A stretch of DNA of 64,000 nt from Pseudoalteromonas luteoviolacea (GCF_000814765.1 NZ_JWIC01000006.1:464560-528559), one strand, 5' to 3'; counted from the stretch's first letter, positions 44,074 to 57,334 are shown. Notes: generated by a model from the letters alone, not told the origin. Program-made: numbers and translations.

Positions 44074-44670
44074 TCAGCTATTTTGATCACTTTCGGCGTC
44101 TGATTGACGTTTTTTTAATTGCCTTGTTTGTGCATGTAAGCTGGCTCGAACTAATAGCTCTTGATCTGTGTCTCTAATTTGAGTGAAAGCTAGGGTATAT
44201 TGAAGTGCATCATCATCTTGTTTTGCAATCTCAATCACTTGGCTGTAGCAAAAAATGGCACTTGCTTCATATTGCAAAAAAACCTTGGTTCTAAAGTTTT
44301 GTCCAATTTGAAATTGCTCATTTGTCGTGACCTTGATCCCGCCACCCCCATAGCTATCACAATAACTGGTTTCATCTTCAGGTTGCTCATTAGCCAAAAT
44401 ATGGCTCATGATGAGGTCAATTTTACGTGATTGAGCCTGCAAATACGCGGCTAAGTCTGACGCAACATCACCCAGATTTCGCAAGGGCCTGAGTGCGTTT
44501 AAATCTAGTTCATTAATTTCATTAGCAAGCCTGAATAATGGGGGGATTGCAGCTTCAAGTTGGGCTTGGTTTTTAGGCACCATATTCTCATCAACAGGGT
44601 ACAAGTTGATTTGGTTTGCTTCGTCTATCTGAAAATATTGTTCAAAGTTTTCTTTTAAATTCGTTTGCAT
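44074..44670 (-). CDS. PilZ-like domain protein
   Basis: A 198-residue cytoplasmic protein. The N-terminal half is helical (PPLFRLANEINELDLNALRPLRNLGDVASDLAAYLQAQ). The C-terminal half has the strand order of a PilZ fold: YGGGGIKVTTNEQFQIGQNFRTKVFL, IEIAKQDDDALQYTLAFTQI. The canonical c-di-GMP-binding RxxxR and DxSxxG motifs are not evident (GGGG replaces DxSxxG), so binding may be lost. I recognise the layout but not a name. The gene lies between aguA and a chemoreceptor gene, on the same strand. Confidence 0.6.
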   Translation of the reverse strand: MQTNLKENFEQYFQIDEANQINLYPVDENMVPKNQAQLEAAIPPLFRLANEINELDLNALRPLRNLGDVASDLAAYLQAQSRKIDLIMSHILANEQPEDETSYCDSYGGGGIKVTTNEQFQIGQNFRTKVFLQYEASAIFCYSQVIEIAKQDDDALQYTLAFTQIRDTDQELLVRASLHAQTRQLKKRQSDAESDQNS

Positions 44671-44755
44671 GTATGTATGCCGATATTAATGTTGCTAGAG
44701 TAGCTATCTCTTTATTCTCGCTACTCCAGCCATTTAAATCAAGATGTTAACTCAC

Positions 44756-46624
44756 TTATACCTTAAATTGCTCTAGCATGTCCTCTTGTTTTGCGATTTT
44801 ATCAACTTGTGATTTCATGGTGTGATCTACCACTTTTGCCTCATCAACAACGGTATTTGAGAGGTTACGTATTTCAGAAGCGTTGTGATCGACGGCCTCT
44901 ACCACTGCTTTTTGTTCTTCCAGCATGCTGGCTATATTTACATTTAACTCAACAATATTGTTAATTGACTCGCGAATAGCATGCAGGGCATCTTTTGTTT
45001 CTTCTGCTTTCACAACGGTCTTTTCAACGATGGTTTGGCTTTGCTTCATTACGCCTACGGCATTTTCGGCGCCAGATTGCAGTTGGTCTATCATCGATTT
45101 AATCTCAGTAGTGGCTTCTTGGGTACGCTGAGCTAAAGTTCTTACTTCATCTGCGACAACTGCAAAGCCTCTACCAGACTCACCAGCTCTTGCAGCCTCA
45201 ATTGCAGCGTTAAGGGCGAGTAAGTTTGTTTGCTCTGCAATACCATTGATCACAGAGAGAATTTGTTCAATACCAGACGAAGAGACTTCTAGCTCATTGA
45301 CCACCTCTACAGCACGCTCAATTTGAGATGAAAGTTCGCTAATTGAGCTGGTTGACTGAACAACGATGTTTTCTCCATCTTTTGCAAGCCCATCAGTTGT
45401 TTTAATCGCGTCTGCTGCAAGTTGTGCAGTGCTGGCTACTTGTTGTTCAGTGTTAGACATATTAGCAGTTGAGTTAACCAGTTCATTGAGTGATTCAAGC
45501 TGCCTTTGAATTGCTTGAGTTGCATGGTTAGCGCCTGCAGAGGTTTGCTTGGCATCATCAAGTACTTCATGTCCCAACGTTTGTATTTCAGCGATGATGT
45601 TTTGCAGTCGAGAAGTAAATAAGTTGAAGTTTTCTGCTAAGTCAGAAAACTCAGGTTCACTCGAAGCCTGCAACCGAACTGTCAGGTCTGCGTTACCCTT
45701 GGCGATATTAGACATTGCAGTGTTAATCGCTTCAAGTGGTTTTAATAAGATATTAATGACGTAAGATAAGGCTAAGAAGCTGGCGATAACAGCGATGATA
45801 GAGACAATTGTTGCGTTATAAGTCAACGTGTCCATAGCAGAAAATACTTTTTGTTTTTCGAGTGCGACACCGACATACCAATCATATCCTTCGACCGCTT
45901 TAAACATGACAAGGTAGGTGACACCGTCAATATCAATTTCTTGTGAGGATTCCCTGACAACGGTGTTGCCTAAAAAGTTACGCGCGGGTTGACCATTTAG
46001 CGATACGTCTGGGTGTGATATGGTACTGCCGTTCGAGCTCACCATAAACGAAAAGCCAGCATCAAATAGGTTAAATGAGTTAATCATATTACCCAGCTTC
46101 GCGAGGCTTACATCATAAAAGATGGCGCCGTGAAACTGACTGCCTTTGAAGACAGGTGCACCGATAGACACAACAATTTCACCACTGACTGCATCCGCAT
46201 AAGGATCGGTTACAACTAATTCTTTGGCTGCTTTTGCATCTTTATACCAAGGTCTTACTCTTGGGTCCCAAGTTGAGCCTGGGTTCCAGTTTGGGTCACT
46301 TGCGACATATTGTCCGGTGCTTTCTTCTCCGTACCCGATAAGTAAAAATTCAGAGGTTAGCTTAGGCTGAGAAATCATAGGTCGTGCTTTTTCTAGTCCA
46401 TCGACTTGAGAGACTAGGCCTGTTGTGAGGGCTGCAAGGTTCATCGCTCCTTGCATTTGTGCGGTGACAGTATTGCTGATCCCTTGGATTACTTCTTCCA
46501 TACTGTGTGTGACTTGTTGTTCTAAGTTTTCTTTAAGCAGGAAGTATTGCTTGACGGACAATAAGAATAAGGCAAGCACTAAAACACTCGCAGAAACGGC
46601 GACTACTTTATATTTAAACTTCAC
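44756..46624 (-). CDS. Methyl-accepting chemotaxis protein with dCache sensor
   Basis: A 622-residue chemoreceptor. A first membrane helix (about residues 7-26) is followed by a periplasmic double-Cache domain (30-275, with [21 protein letters not shown] and [11 protein letters not shown]). That pattern is common in sensors of amino acids and other small ligands. A second helix (about 277-298), a HAMP domain ([22 protein letters not shown]) and the signalling coil follow. The CheA/CheW tip, residues about 462-500, reads [20 protein letters not shown], then [15 protein letters not shown], unaltered. No CheR/CheB tethering pentapeptide is visible at the C-terminus. Confidence 0.95.
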   Translation of the reverse strand: MKFKYKVVAVSASVLVLALFLLSVKQYFLLKENLEQQVTHSMEEVIQGISNTVTAQMQGAMNLAALTTGLVSQVDGLEKARPMISQPKLTSEFLLIGYGEESTGQYVASDPNWNPGSTWDPRVRPWYKDAKAAKELVVTDPYADAVSGEIVVSIGAPVFKGSQFHGAIFYDVSLAKLGNMINSFNLFDAGFSFMVSSNGSTISHPDVSLNGQPARNFLGNTVVRESSQEIDIDGVTYLVMFKAVEGYDWYVGVALEKQKVFSAMDTLTYNATIVSIIAVIASFLALSYVINILLKPLEAINTAMSNIAKGNADLTVRLQASSEPEFSDLAENFNLFTSRLQNIIAEIQTLGHEVLDDAKQTSAGANHATQAIQRQLESLNELVNSTANMSNTEQQVASTAQLAADAIKTTDGLAKDGENIVVQSTSSISELSSQIERAVEVVNELEVSSSGIEQILSVINGIAEQTNLLALNAAIEAARAGESGRGFAVVADEVRTLAQRTQEATTEIKSMIDQLQSGAENAVGVMKQSQTIVEKTVVKAEETKDALHAIRESINNIVELNVNIASMLEEQKAVVEAVDHNASEIRNLSNTVVDEAKVVDHTMKSQVDKIAKQEDMLEQFKV

Positions 46625-46746
46625 AGAACGTCTCCCAGATGTGAGTCTATTACTAAAGGTAAATCATAAGGAAATAGTTGCAATGATTTACGGCAGTTTA
46701 ATGGTTTTATTTACAAATTAGCATCAAAACTTCAAACTATAATGCG

Positions 46747-47589
46747 TTAATTTGATTCTAAAGCGCTATATAGCTCATCTAACTCTTCTTCAGACATATT
46801 TATAAAATCTAACACTTCATCGCTGATGGCTTGCCATTCATGATCGCTTTCTATTGTGGTGGTATTTTTAAAGAGGAAATTGCCGTGACGGGCAAGTTTC
46901 AAAATAGAAAGTAGCTCTAGCGCAACACCATCTAATTCGCCTGAGCTGAATATGCCATTGGCATCATGTTGATAGTAGATGACATTGATCATGGGCTTTG
47001 GGAGCTTCCATTGCTGCGCGAGGAGTGCACCTATGGTGGCATGGCTGGTATTATATTTACCAAATTCAAACTCAGTTGCCTTGCTCCAGCCATCGGCTTT
47101 AGCAACGTTTATCACTTCTGTGTAATCATCAAAGTGCACACACAATAGAGGGATCCCAACTGTGTGGAACAACCCAAGCATGTATGCGTGGTTTGATAAG
47201 CCGGGTTTGTTTAACTTGAGGCATAGCGTTGAGCAAAGCTGAGCAATGTCACTTTGATCTTGCCAAAAATTATCCAAAGCGGGAGGTGTTTCAACTGTTG
47301 CTTTAACTGCAACCGCTTTAACAAGCGGTATTAAACGCTTCAGGCCAAGGATCATAATGGCTTGTTCAAGTGATTCAATTTCTTTACTGCGGCGAAAAGC
47401 CGCTGAGTTGACGACTTGCAGTATTGCCGCACTGATGGCAACGTCGCTTTGCAAAATTTGCGTGATTTTGTTGATGTTTGGTTCCGGAGATTTTGTTTCT
47501 TGTGAAAACTGAACAAGTGCTTCAGGTCTTGGCGGGATGGATATAGACCTGAGAATCTGTTTTTCTTGTTGGGTTAAAGATATGGCCAT
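46747..47589 (-). CDS. HDOD-domain signalling protein
   Basis: A 280-residue HDOD protein, the non-catalytic relative of HD phosphohydrolases. Family features: PPRPEALVQFSQETKSPEPN at the start, ISAAILQVVNSAAFRR, then the HDOD motif ESLEQAIMILGLKRLIPLVKA. Later segments (LGLFHTVGIPLLCVHF, HATIGALLAQQWKLP) resemble HD helices without complete metal ligands. Such proteins link to c-di-GMP or stress circuits in Alteromonadales. It stands apart from the chemoreceptor by about 120 bp, so co-regulation is uncertain. Confidence 0.88.
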   Translation of the reverse strand: MAISLTQQEKQILRSISIPPRPEALVQFSQETKSPEPNINKITQILQSDVAISAAILQVVNSAAFRRSKEIESLEQAIMILGLKRLIPLVKAVAVKATVETPPALDNFWQDQSDIAQLCSTLCLKLNKPGLSNHAYMLGLFHTVGIPLLCVHFDDYTEVINVAKADGWSKATEFEFGKYNTSHATIGALLAQQWKLPKPMINVIYYQHDANGIFSSGELDGVALELLSILKLARHGNFLFKNTTTIESDHEWQAISDEVLDFINMSEEELDELYSALESN

Positions 47590-47692
47590 AACTTCTCGCT
47601 CACTGCATTATCTTACATTGATAAGAATAGCCAAGAATTATAAAAACGAGAAAAATAGCAGGGATAAGGATAAGAACAATTGATTTAAAATC

Positions 47693-47716
47693 AAAAAGGC
47701 CCGCGAAAAACGGGCC
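47693..47716 (-). terminator. Intrinsic terminator of ald
   Basis: GGCCCG (47698-47703) and CGGGCC (47711-47716) pair around a 7-base A-rich loop. On the minus strand the stem is followed by TTTTT (plus-strand 47693-47697). It lies 26 bp after the ald stop. Confidence 0.9.
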
Positions 47717-47741
47717 CTTAAATATTCAATGCTGTTTGCGA

Positions 47742-48863
47742 TTAAGCGTTTTCAACAGCTGAACGTGGCTCAACAAATTCCATATTGAAACCTTCAGCAA
47801 CTTCTTTACAAGTTACTTGGCCCTTAAGAACGTTAAGACCGTTTAGGAAGTGCTCATCAGAAAGAAGCGCTTCTTTGTAGCCTAGGTTTGCAAGCTTGAT
47901 GATGTACGGCAGAGTTGCATTATTAAGTGCAAACGTTGAAGTACGAGGAACCGCACCTGGCATGTTAGCAACACAGTAGTGAACAACGTCATCAACGATG
48001 TAAGTTGGTTCTGCGTGTGTAGTCGCTTTTGAAGTCGCGATACAACCACCTTGGTCGATTGCAACGTCAACGATTGCAGCACCAGGCTTCATCGCTTTGA
48101 TGTGTGCTTCAGTTACTAGCTTAGGAGCAGCCGCACCTGGGATTAGTACACCACCAATTACAAGGTCAGCTTCAACAACGTGCTTTTCAAGAGCGTCTAC
48201 AGTCGAGTAAATCACTTTTGCTTGGCTACCGAACTGCGCGTTAAGGCTACGTAGTACGTCAATGTTACGGTCAAGAATAGTAACGTCAGCACCCATACCA
48301 ACAGCCATTTGCGCTGCGTTACGACCAACCATACCGCCACCGATAACAACCACTTTAGCTGGCTCAACACCTGGTACGCCACCAAGTAACATGCCGCGGC
48401 CTAGGTTTGACTTTTCAAGCGCCTGAGCACCTGCTTGAATAGACATACGACCAGCAACTTCTGACATTGGCGCTAGAAGTGGAAGACCACCACGTGAGTC
48501 AGTGACAGTTTCGTATGCAATACAGATTGCGCCGCTCTTAATTAGATCTTCAGTTTGTGGAAGATCTGGTGCTAGGTGAAGGTAAGTGAAAAGAATTTGG
48601 TCTTCACGTAACATCGCACGCTCAACAGCTTGTGGCTCTTTTACCTTAACAATCATTTCAGCTTTAGCGAAAACGTCTGCAGCTGTCGGTAAAATTTCAG
48701 CACCCGCTTGGATATAATCTTCGTCAGTGAAACCAATGCCGATACCTGCATTTGTTTCAACAATAACCTGGTGGCCGTGGTTAATTAGTTCACGAACACT
48801 TGCTGGAACCATACCAACACGGTACTCGTGGTTTTTAATCTCTTTAGGTACACCAATAATCAT
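47742..48863 (-). CDS. ald: Alanine dehydrogenase
   Basis: NAD-dependent L-alanine dehydrogenase, 373 residues from the ATG at 48863 ([18 protein letters not shown]), which has GAGGCG upstream. Pyruvate-site residues lie in IVKVKEPQ (Lys) and FTYLHLAPD (His). The Rossmann motif is [20 protein letters not shown]. The family hexameric tail follows. It interconverts pyruvate plus ammonia and alanine. Divergent from lrp, a global regulator sensitive to leucine and alanine, across about 140 bp that probably holds both promoters. Confidence 0.97.
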   Translation of the reverse strand: MIIGVPKEIKNHEYRVGMVPASVRELINHGHQVIVETNAGIGIGFTDEDYIQAGAEILPTAADVFAKAEMIVKVKEPQAVERAMLREDQILFTYLHLAPDLPQTEDLIKSGAICIAYETVTDSRGGLPLLAPMSEVAGRMSIQAGAQALEKSNLGRGMLLGGVPGVEPAKVVVIGGGMVGRNAAQMAVGMGADVTILDRNIDVLRSLNAQFGSQAKVIYSTVDALEKHVVEADLVIGGVLIPGAAAPKLVTEAHIKAMKPGAAIVDVAIDQGGCIATSKATTHAEPTYIVDDVVHYCVANMPGAVPRTSTFALNNATLPYIIKLANLGYKEALLSDEHFLNGLNVLKGQVTCKEVAEGFNMEFVEPRSAVENA

Positions 48864-49000
48864 AATAAATCGCCTCAAATAAGAACGGATAACATTTTCG
48901 ACTATTATAATTATGCAAAGCTAGTGTGTCCTACCTTTTTTGTGTTAATTTAAAGATGAATTGACTTTAAATTTTATAAAAATAGGATAAAACACTTTTC

Positions 49001-49480
49001 ATGCATACTCAGCTAGATAGAACTGATAGAAAAATTTTAGTCGAATTACAAAAAGACGGAAGAATTTCTAATGTTGAATTAGCCAAACGAATTGGCTTGA
49101 GTGCAACACCTTGTCTGGAAAGGGTAAAAAAACTTGAGCGAGAAGGGTTCATAAAAGGGTATAAAGCAGTGGTCGACCCAGTTAAGCTTGGTCAAGGGCT
49201 ATTGGTGTTTGTTGAAGTTACCATAAATAAAAACTCGCCAGATGTATTTGAGCGTTTCAATGAAGCAGTAAAACAGCATGATGAAATCATTGAATGCCAC
49301 CTAGTATCTGGAAATTTCGATTTTTTATTAAAAACACGTGTAACTGACATGTCCGAGTACCGAGGCGTTTTAGGGGAAATTCTACTTAAATTACCGAATA
49401 TCAATGAAAGTCGTACCTATGTGGTCATGGAGGAGGTGAAAGGGGAGGAGGGTGAGATTATAAAACCTTGTGCACCTTAA
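49001..49480 (+). CDS. lrp: Leucine-responsive regulatory protein
   Basis: Lrp/AsnC regulator of 159 residues. The helix-turn-helix LDRTDRKILVELQKDGRISNVELAKRIGLSATPCLERVKKLE near the N-terminus and the RAM ligand domain (VFVEVTINKNSPDVFERFNE, then SGNFDFLLKTRV) are typical of true Lrp. The order lrp-ftsK-lolA-rarA-serS is the conserved gammaproteobacterial arrangement, which supports the symbol. It is divergent from ald and likely regulates it. Confidence 0.95.
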   Translation: MHTQLDRTDRKILVELQKDGRISNVELAKRIGLSATPCLERVKKLEREGFIKGYKAVVDPVKLGQGLLVFVEVTINKNSPDVFERFNEAVKQHDEIIECHLVSGNFDFLLKTRVTDMSEYRGVLGEILLKLPNINESRTYVVMEEVKGEEGEIIKPCAP

Positions 49481-49548
49481 AGAATTTCTTGATATGGTGT
49501 AACCTATAATAGAAGTTTACAATAAAAGATAAATACAGGTTGAATGTA

Positions 49549-52191
49549 ATGCGCTTAAATGGTGTTCAGCGCCTACTAGAAACGGGACTGATTGTCAGCA
49601 CGGCTGCGGCAATTTTTACTCTCTGTGCCTTAATTTCCTTTGATCCTGCCGATCCGGCATGGACACAGGCTGGTGAGTACGTCAAAGTGAATAATATAAC
49701 CGGCGCCGCAGGGGCGTGGGTTGCTGATATATTGCTGGTAACGTTTGGATGGTTGGCATTTTTGGTGCCGGCTGCCATGCAGCTATTTGGCTACTTAATA
49801 TTTAAGAAACCACATAAAATATTGCAGCTCGATTACACAACCCTAGGATTGAGAATTATCGGTGCGACACTGTTTATTGCTTCTTCAAGTGCTATAAGCA
49901 GTATCAATTTTGACGATATTTATACTTTTTCCTCTGGTGGGATTGTTGGGCACGTTGTTGCAAGCGCTATGATGCCTGCGTTTAACTTCACCGGCACGTC
50001 TATTTTACTGTTATGCTTTTTCTTCGCTGGTATTACTTTATTGACAGGCGTCTCTTGGGTTGAGGCGGTTGATTACTTGGGCGAAAAAGTTGTTCAGCTG
50101 GTAAAGTTCTTATTTAAAAAAATCACAACTAAAGGCGTTAAAGTGACGCCAACTTCAGCGCAAGTTCTTGCCGAAGACACAGAAATAGCGCCTGAGGTTG
50201 AACCTCAATTACGTAACCACGTTGAGGATAATGTTGAAAATGAGCGCGCTCAAAAAGAGCGTGAGGTTGCGAGTCCAAAAGGCGATGTTCCTGATACGCA
50301 AGAAACTGAAAAGCCGTTGAAACTTAAAGACAAACTGTTCTCTGCTGTTAGTCGTAAAGATTCAAAATCTGAGGCTGAATCAAAAGTTATAGAGCCTGTT
50401 TTTGAACAAAAGCAAAGTTTTAATGACGCAGTTTCTGCAGACGTTTTTGATGAGCTAGACCACATCCTTGAGCAAGAAATCAATTTCTCTGCGATTGACG
50501 ATGAATCGCTCGATACGGTTGCAGCGTTAAATGCCTTAGATGATGCAGCAGTAAAAGACGAGCCAGTTACCAAGGTGGTATCACCTGCAAGACCCATTAA
50601 AAAGCCTACTCAAGAAGCTGAGCAGAAACCAACTTATCAGCCACCGCCATCTGCTAAGGAGCAGTTTGAAGCATTGTTAGAAGCGCAGCCGCCAACAGCT
50701 CCGTTACCTTCTCTCGATCTGCTAGATAGACCTGACAAGGCGAAGAATCCTATCACCAAAGAAGAGTTAGATTCAGTTTCTCGCCTTGTTGAAGCGAAAT
50801 TATTAGACTTTAACATTCAAGCTGCTGTGGTGGGGGTATATCCAGGACCTGTTGTTACGCGTTTTGAGTTGGATCTTGCACCAGGTATCAAAGTAGCCAA
50901 GATAACTGCTTTAGCAAAAGATTTGGCTAGATCGTTATCTGCAGTGAGTGTGCGAGTGGTTGAGGTTATTCCGGGGAAAACCTATGTTGGATTGGAATTA
51001 CCGAATAAAAACCGGGAGATAGTTAGGCTGTCAGAAGTGATTAATGCGCCTAAATTTGAGCAAAATGCTTCACCACTGACTATGGTGCTTGGTAAGGACA
51101 TTGCAGGCGAACCCGTTGTAGCCGATCTCGCAAAAATGCCCCATTTACTCGTAGCAGGTACAACTGGCTCGGGTAAGTCAGTTGGCGTTAATGTTATGAT
51201 ATTAAGCTTACTTTATAAGTCACCGCCAGAAGATGTTCGTATGATCATGATAGACCCAAAAATGTTGGAACTATCGGTATACGAAGGTATTCCGCACTTG
51301 TTGTGTGAAGTGGTGACGGACATGAAAGAAGCGGCCAATGCACTTCGATGGTGTGTCGGCGAGATGGAACGTCGTTATAAGTTAATGTCTGCTTTAGGTG
51401 TTAGGAACTTAAAGGGTTACAACCAGAAAGTAACAGAGGCTAAAGAGGCGGGACATCCGATTTTAGATCCGTTATTTAAAGATACAGATGGTATGGCTGA
51501 TGGACCTGAGGAGCTAGATAAACTACCGAGTATTGTGGTAGTAATCGACGAGTTTGCAGACATGATGATGATTGTCGGTAAAAAAGTTGAGGAGCTTATT
51601 GCTCGTATTGCACAAAAAGCGCGTGCAGCAGGTATTCATCTTGTGTTGGCAACACAAAGACCATCGGTTGATGTGATAACAGGCCTGATCAAGGCCAATA
51701 TCCCGACAAGAATGGCGTTCCAAGTTTCAAGTAAAATTGACTCGCGCACCATTCTCGATCAGCAAGGTGCAGAAAATCTGTTAGGTATGGGTGATATGCT
51801 GTATTTACCGCCAGGCACAAGCGTCCCAATTCGTGTTCACGGCGCTTTTGTTGATGACCATGAAGTACACGCTGTTGTAAATGACTGGAAAGCGCGCGGC
51901 AAGCCAAATTATATTGAAGACATTCTTTGTGGCGAAGCGACTGAAGAAATTTTGTTACCTGGGGAGCAACCTGAAGGTGCTGATGATGAGTCTGATCCGC
52001 TGTATGATGAAGCGGTAGGGTTTGTTATTGAGACTGGTAAGGTGTCTGTTTCAAGCGTGCAACGTAAATTAAGAGTGGGTTATAACCGAGCAGCACGTTT
52101 AGTTGAGCAGATGGAAATGTCAGGGGTAGTGAGCGCACCAGGTCACAATGGTGCGCGAGAAGTATTAGTACCGAAAGGTGGAGCAAATTAA
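49549..52191 (+). CDS. ftsK: DNA translocase FtsK
   Basis: Septal DNA pump that resolves chromosome dimers with XerCD at the divisome. The 880-residue protein starts at the ATG at 49549, with AGG ten bases upstream; an earlier TTG (49540) has no ribosome binding site. Four N-terminal membrane helices (about 15-180) are followed by an acidic, Pro- and Gln-rich linker (about 210-385), shorter than in E. coli. The motor has Walker [14 protein letters not shown] near 537 and Walker [16 protein letters not shown] near 662. The C-terminal gamma winged helix ([20 protein letters not shown]) reads KOPS sites. Confidence 0.96.
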   Translation: MRLNGVQRLLETGLIVSTAAAIFTLCALISFDPADPAWTQAGEYVKVNNITGAAGAWVADILLVTFGWLAFLVPAAMQLFGYLIFKKPHKILQLDYTTLGLRIIGATLFIASSSAISSINFDDIYTFSSGGIVGHVVASAMMPAFNFTGTSILLLCFFFAGITLLTGVSWVEAVDYLGEKVVQLVKFLFKKITTKGVKVTPTSAQVLAEDTEIAPEVEPQLRNHVEDNVENERAQKEREVASPKGDVPDTQETEKPLKLKDKLFSAVSRKDSKSEAESKVIEPVFEQKQSFNDAVSADVFDELDHILEQEINFSAIDDESLDTVAALNALDDAAVKDEPVTKVVSPARPIKKPTQEAEQKPTYQPPPSAKEQFEALLEAQPPTAPLPSLDLLDRPDKAKNPITKEELDSVSRLVEAKLLDFNIQAAVVGVYPGPVVTRFELDLAPGIKVAKITALAKDLARSLSAVSVRVVEVIPGKTYVGLELPNKNREIVRLSEVINAPKFEQNASPLTMVLGKDIAGEPVVADLAKMPHLLVAGTTGSGKSVGVNVMILSLLYKSPPEDVRMIMIDPKMLELSVYEGIPHLLCEVVTDMKEAANALRWCVGEMERRYKLMSALGVRNLKGYNQKVTEAKEAGHPILDPLFKDTDGMADGPEELDKLPSIVVVIDEFADMMMIVGKKVEELIARIAQKARAAGIHLVLATQRPSVDVITGLIKANIPTRMAFQVSSKIDSRTILDQQGAENLLGMGDMLYLPPGTSVPIRVHGAFVDDHEVHAVVNDWKARGKPNYIEDILCGEATEEILLPGEQPEGADDESDPLYDEAVGFVIETGKVSVSSVQRKLRVGYNRAARLVEQMEMSGVVSAPGHNGAREVLVPKGGAN

Positions 52192-52192
52192 A

Positions 52193-52822
52193 ATGAAGTG
52201 TAAGACATTAGCCTTAGTACTAGGTTTATCGTGTGGTTTTATATCACAAAGCTTTGCAAGTGAAGCTGACTCTTTAAAAGCGAAGTTAAAATCTTTAAAT
52301 ACATTTGAAGCACGTTTTACCCAACAAGTAAAAGATGAAGAAGGTACGCTACTACAAGATGGTACAGGCAATATTGCGCTGAAATATCCTTCAAAAATTA
52401 GATGGCAACAGCTCGAACCAGATGAAACATTGCTGGTATCTGATGGCGATAAAACGTTTTACTTCGATAGCTTTGCTGAACAAGTCACCGTGATGAATAC
52501 GGCAGGTTTAATAGACACGACGCCATTTGTTTTACTGACTACGCAAGATAAGTCTCAATGGGCAAAATATGAAGTGAGCAAAACAACCGTCGGTTATCGC
52601 GTATCGCCAAAACCAGATGTCGAATCGCAAGTTGAACAGCTGGATATTGTGTTTGAGCGTGCTGGTCTAGCTATTGATTCTTTGAGTATTAAAGATGCAT
52701 CAGGCCAAACTTCAACTTTTAAATTTGTTGATGCGAAAACCAATATTGAGCTAGACGATAAGTCTTTTACTTTTAAGATTCCACACGGAGTGGTCATAGA
52801 CGACCAAACAACAGGTGAGTAA
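52193..52822 (+). CDS. lolA: Outer-membrane lipoprotein carrier LolA
   Basis: Periplasmic chaperone of 209 residues that ferries lipoproteins from LolCDE to LolB. The ATG at 52193 follows GGTGGAG. The signal peptide ends near SFAS. The family motifs are [43 protein letters not shown] and TPFVLLT. It begins within two bases of the ftsK stop and overlaps the rarA start by eight bases, so all three are coupled. Confidence 0.96.
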   Translation: MKCKTLALVLGLSCGFISQSFASEADSLKAKLKSLNTFEARFTQQVKDEEGTLLQDGTGNIALKYPSKIRWQQLEPDETLLVSDGDKTFYFDSFAEQVTVMNTAGLIDTTPFVLLTTQDKSQWAKYEVSKTTVGYRVSPKPDVESQVEQLDIVFERAGLAIDSLSIKDASGQTSTFKFVDAKTNIELDDKSFTFKIPHGVVIDDQTTGE

Positions 52823-54170
52823 TCTCGGTTTTGATTTTGCCCCAGATGTTAGACCTTTGGCCGCTAGAATGCGGCCAAAGTCGTTACAGGGCTATATTGG
52901 ACAAACCCATATTATTGATAAGGGCTCCGTACTTTACCGGGCGATTGAACAAGGTAGATGCCATAGTTTGATTTTGTGGGGCCCGCCGGGGGTTGGAAAA
53001 ACGACATTAGCCGAGATCATTGCAAATCATGCTGATGCAGAGCTTGAGAAACTATCTGCCGTAACATCAGGCGTGAAGGAAATTCGCGAAGCTGTGTTAG
53101 AAGCAAAAAGCCGGTTGTCGCAATCAGGTAGACGTACTTTACTTTTTGTTGATGAAGTACATCGTTTTAATAAATCTCAACAAGATGCTTTTTTACCCCA
53201 CATCGAAGATGGCACATTTGTTTTTATTGGTGCAACGACTGAAAACCCTTCATTTGCCCTGAATAATGCTGTGTTGTCTCGTGCCCGCGTTTATACTTTA
53301 AAACCATTAACGCAGGATGAGTTACTTTTTACATTGCAAAACGCCATTGAAAATGATGAGCAACTCAGTCAGATAACAATTCATATCGAACAAGACGCAT
53401 TAAGTGCAATCGCTCAAGCAGCAGATGGAGATGCTAGAAAAGCACTCAACTTATTAGAGCAATCTGTTGATCTTGGCCATCGCTCTGGCAACGGCATCCA
53501 GATTGACAGTGATGTGCTTTCACAAATTTTACCAACTCACTTAGCCAAGTACGATAAAGGCGGCGATATTTACTATGATTTGATTTCTGCTTTTCATAAG
53601 TCAGTACGTGGTAGCAGCCCCGATGCTGCACTTTATTGGTACTGTCGCATACTAGCGGGCGGAGGCGACCCTCTGTATGTGGCAAGACGCTTACTTGCCA
53701 TTGCCAGTGAAGACATCGGCAATGCAGATCCTAGAGCACTTCAGGTTGCGCTTAACGCATGGGATATCTTTCATAGGGTAGGACCAGCTGAGGGCGAGCG
53801 TGCGATTGCACAAGCGACTATTTATATGGCCAGTGCAGCCAAGAGCAATGCGGTATACACTGCGTTTAAGCAAGCGAAACGAGATGCAGCAACGGATGGT
53901 GATTTACCGGTTCCTGAACATTTGCGTAATGCACCGACGCAATTGATGAAAGAAATGGGCTTTGGGGCAGAATACCGTTATGCACATGATGAGTCGGGTG
54001 CTTATGCTGCGGGTGAAAATTATTTTCCAGAAGCGGTGGCAGATAGACAGTATTATTTTCCAACGGATCGCGGATTAGAAAAGCAAATCAAAGAAAAACT
54101 TAATTACTTAAAAAGTCTTGATAGTACAAGTGCTCAACAAAGGTATGCTAAAAAATCAGGGAAAACGTAA
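52815..54170 (+). CDS. rarA: Replication-associated recombination protein RarA (MgsA)
   Basis: AAA+ clamp-loader-like ATPase of 451 residues that acts at stalled replication forks. [20 protein letters not shown] is followed by Walker [16 protein letters not shown] near residue 55, Walker [17 protein letters not shown] and sensor 1 [22 protein letters not shown]-terminal tetramerisation domain ends the protein. The start is GTG at 52815, inside the end of lolA. The crcB gene follows immediately (no gap). Confidence 0.96.
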   Translation: MSNLGFDFAPDVRPLAARMRPKSLQGYIGQTHIIDKGSVLYRAIEQGRCHSLILWGPPGVGKTTLAEIIANHADAELEKLSAVTSGVKEIREAVLEAKSRLSQSGRRTLLFVDEVHRFNKSQQDAFLPHIEDGTFVFIGATTENPSFALNNAVLSRARVYTLKPLTQDELLFTLQNAIENDEQLSQITIHIEQDALSAIAQAADGDARKALNLLEQSVDLGHRSGNGIQIDSDVLSQILPTHLAKYDKGGDIYYDLISAFHKSVRGSSPDAALYWYCRILAGGGDPLYVARRLLAIASEDIGNADPRALQVALNAWDIFHRVGPAEGERAIAQATIYMASAAKSNAVYTAFKQAKRDAATDGDLPVPEHLRNAPTQLMKEMGFGAEYRYAHDESGAYAAGENYFPEAVADRQYYFPTDRGLEKQIKEKLNYLKSLDSTSAQQRYAKKSGKT

Positions 54171-55857
<1,687 letters not shown>

Positions 55858-55879
55858 TCGAGCCAAGTGATTGATATCA

Positions 55880-55903
55880 GGCCGCTATCTAGCGGCCTTT
55901 TTT
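55880..55903 (+). terminator. Intrinsic terminator after serS
   Basis: GGCCGCTA and TAGCGGCC with a 2-base loop, followed by six T. A canonical terminator 22 bp after the serS stop. The stretch 55904-56385 has no gene that I can support. It is AT-rich and must contain the rmf promoter and 5' leader. Confidence 0.93.
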
Positions 55904-56385
55904 ATGACAAAATAATGAATGTTTTTTTACTGTACTTTTAGTAAATTTAATTCCATTATGTTTTAAAGGTAAATTAAAAATCTTTTAAAATTTCTTTTTG
56001 TGATTTTTTTATGCAAATGAAAATTTCCAAAAAAAGTTCTTATCTATTCTATGTTGCATGTGCTTTCAAACTATGATTAATTGGTCATTGAGGTTTGGCC
56101 ATTCCTTCTGAGTAAGTCTTGCACGCTTTGTTTGAAAAGCGAGCTGGAGTCTTATTGTTACCATTATTGCAAAAATTATATTTGATTCTATCCAAAATAG
56201 TTAAGTACGTTTTGCTCGCTCAGCGTCGCAGCTCATTTTATTTTCTCCAAATTAAAAGAGGTTGTTGGTGCTTTTGAATGACATGCGAAAATGAGTTTGC
56301 AAATTACAGTTGCGTTAACTATTTATTAAATGTGGATGTCGGTAAGACGAAGCAATCAAAAAATTTGAAGGTGAGGAATTTACCT

Positions 56386-56556
56386 ATGAAGAGACAGAAA
56401 AGAGACCGTTTAGAAAGAGCACACTCACAGGGATTTAAAGCAGGTTTAGCAGGGCGGTCTAAAGATTTATGTCCATATCAGCAAATTGAGCACAGATCAG
56501 AATGGTTAGGTGGCTGGCGAGAGGCCATAGACAATCGCAACATGTTTAAAACATAA
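56386..56556 (+). CDS. rmf: Ribosome modulation factor
   Basis: A 56-residue basic protein (MKRQKRDRLERAHSQGFKAG) that binds 70S ribosomes in stationary phase and helps form 100S dimers. GRSKDLCPYQQIEHRSEWLGGWREA is the family core; E. coli Rmf has 55 residues. The ATG at 56386 follows GTGAGGA. A longer upstream frame is not needed. The gene is convergent with fabA, with a terminator between, as in other gammaproteobacteria. Confidence 0.95.
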   Translation: MKRQKRDRLERAHSQGFKAGLAGRSKDLCPYQQIEHRSEWLGGWREAIDNRNMFKT

Positions 56557-56589
56557 AATAGAATTAATAGAAACGAATTTGAAAGAATA

Positions 56590-56607
56590 AAGCCCCGAAA
56601 GGGGCTT
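56590..56607. terminator. Terminator between rmf and fabA
   Basis: AAGCCCC, loop GAAA, GGGGCTT: a stable tetraloop hairpin between convergent genes, flanked by A/T tracts. It probably ends both transcripts. Confidence 0.88.
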
Positions 56608-56627
56608 ATTTGTGTCTAAATAGCAGC

Positions 56628-57143
56628 TTAAAATGCGCTGGTATCTTGGAAAAGGCCTACTTTAAGATCTTTTGCTTCATAAATAACACGGCCGTCAACT
56701 TCTACCACACCGTCTGCAAGACCCATGAACAGCTTACGTTTGATAACACGCTTCATGTCTACGCGATAAGTTACTTTTTTAGCCGTCGGTAAAATCTGAC
56801 CTGTGAATTTAACTTCACCTACACCTAACGCACGACCAAGACCTGGACCACCAGACCAGCCTAAGAAAAAGCCAACAATCTGCCACATTGCGTCTAAGCC
56901 AAGACAACCAGGCATTACTGGGTCGCCTCTGAAATGACAGTCGAAGAACCAAAGATCTGGGTTGATGTCTAACTCAGCAATGATTTGACCTTTGCCATAT
57001 TCGCCGCCATTGTCGTTGATTTCAACGATGCGATCCATCATCAACATGTTGTCGATTGGTAGGCGACAGTTGTTTTCACCAAACATTTTGCCTTCAGCAC
57101 AAAGGATTAGTTCTTCTTTTGTATAGCTATTTTTAGGTTCCAT
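56628..57143 (-). CDS. fabA: 3-hydroxydecanoyl-ACP dehydratase/isomerase
   Basis: Bifunctional FabA: dehydrates 3-hydroxyacyl-ACP and isomerises trans-2- to cis-3-decenoyl-ACP, the entry to unsaturated fatty acids. It has 171 residues. The ATG at 57143 gives the usual N-terminus ([20 protein letters not shown]); the TTG three codons earlier is unlikely. The active-site His and Asp lie in [23 protein letters not shown] palindrome resembling the FabR operator lies upstream. Confidence 0.97.
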   Translation of the reverse strand: MEPKNSYTKEELILCAEGKMFGENNCRLPIDNMLMMDRIVEINDNGGEYGKGQIIAELDINPDLWFFDCHFRGDPVMPGCLGLDAMWQIVGFFLGWSGGPGLGRALGVGEVKFTGQILPTAKKVTYRVDMKRVIKRKLFMGLADGVVEVDGRVIYEAKDLKVGLFQDTSAF

Positions 57144-57178
57144 AGTATTCAATCTTCATTTTTTAATTGCGGGTACTC

Positions 57179-57198
57179 TAGCGTACAGTTGTACGCTA
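57179..57198 (-). promoter_or_regulatory. FabR-like operator before fabA
   Basis: TAGCGTACAGTTGTACGCTA has perfect 8-base arms around AGTT, 36 bp upstream of the fabA start. It resembles the AGCGTAC...GT-CGCT operators through which FabR controls fabA and fabB in enterobacteria. The regulator gene is not in the window. Confidence 0.75.
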
Positions 57199-57334
57199 AA
57201 CAACTCTGAACAGTTAAATTTTTATCTCAACAATACGTCAGAAAGATTAAAATCAATTCTCTTTATGAATTACGCGATTTTTAATTGAAAAAACTTTATA
57301 ATTAGTTTGTTTGTTAGTAATTTAATGGAAATTT

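Noticed and set aside
50250..50597. Minus-strand Ser-rich frame inside ftsK
   Set aside because: Shadow of the ftsK linker; Ser richness arises from the complementary codons.
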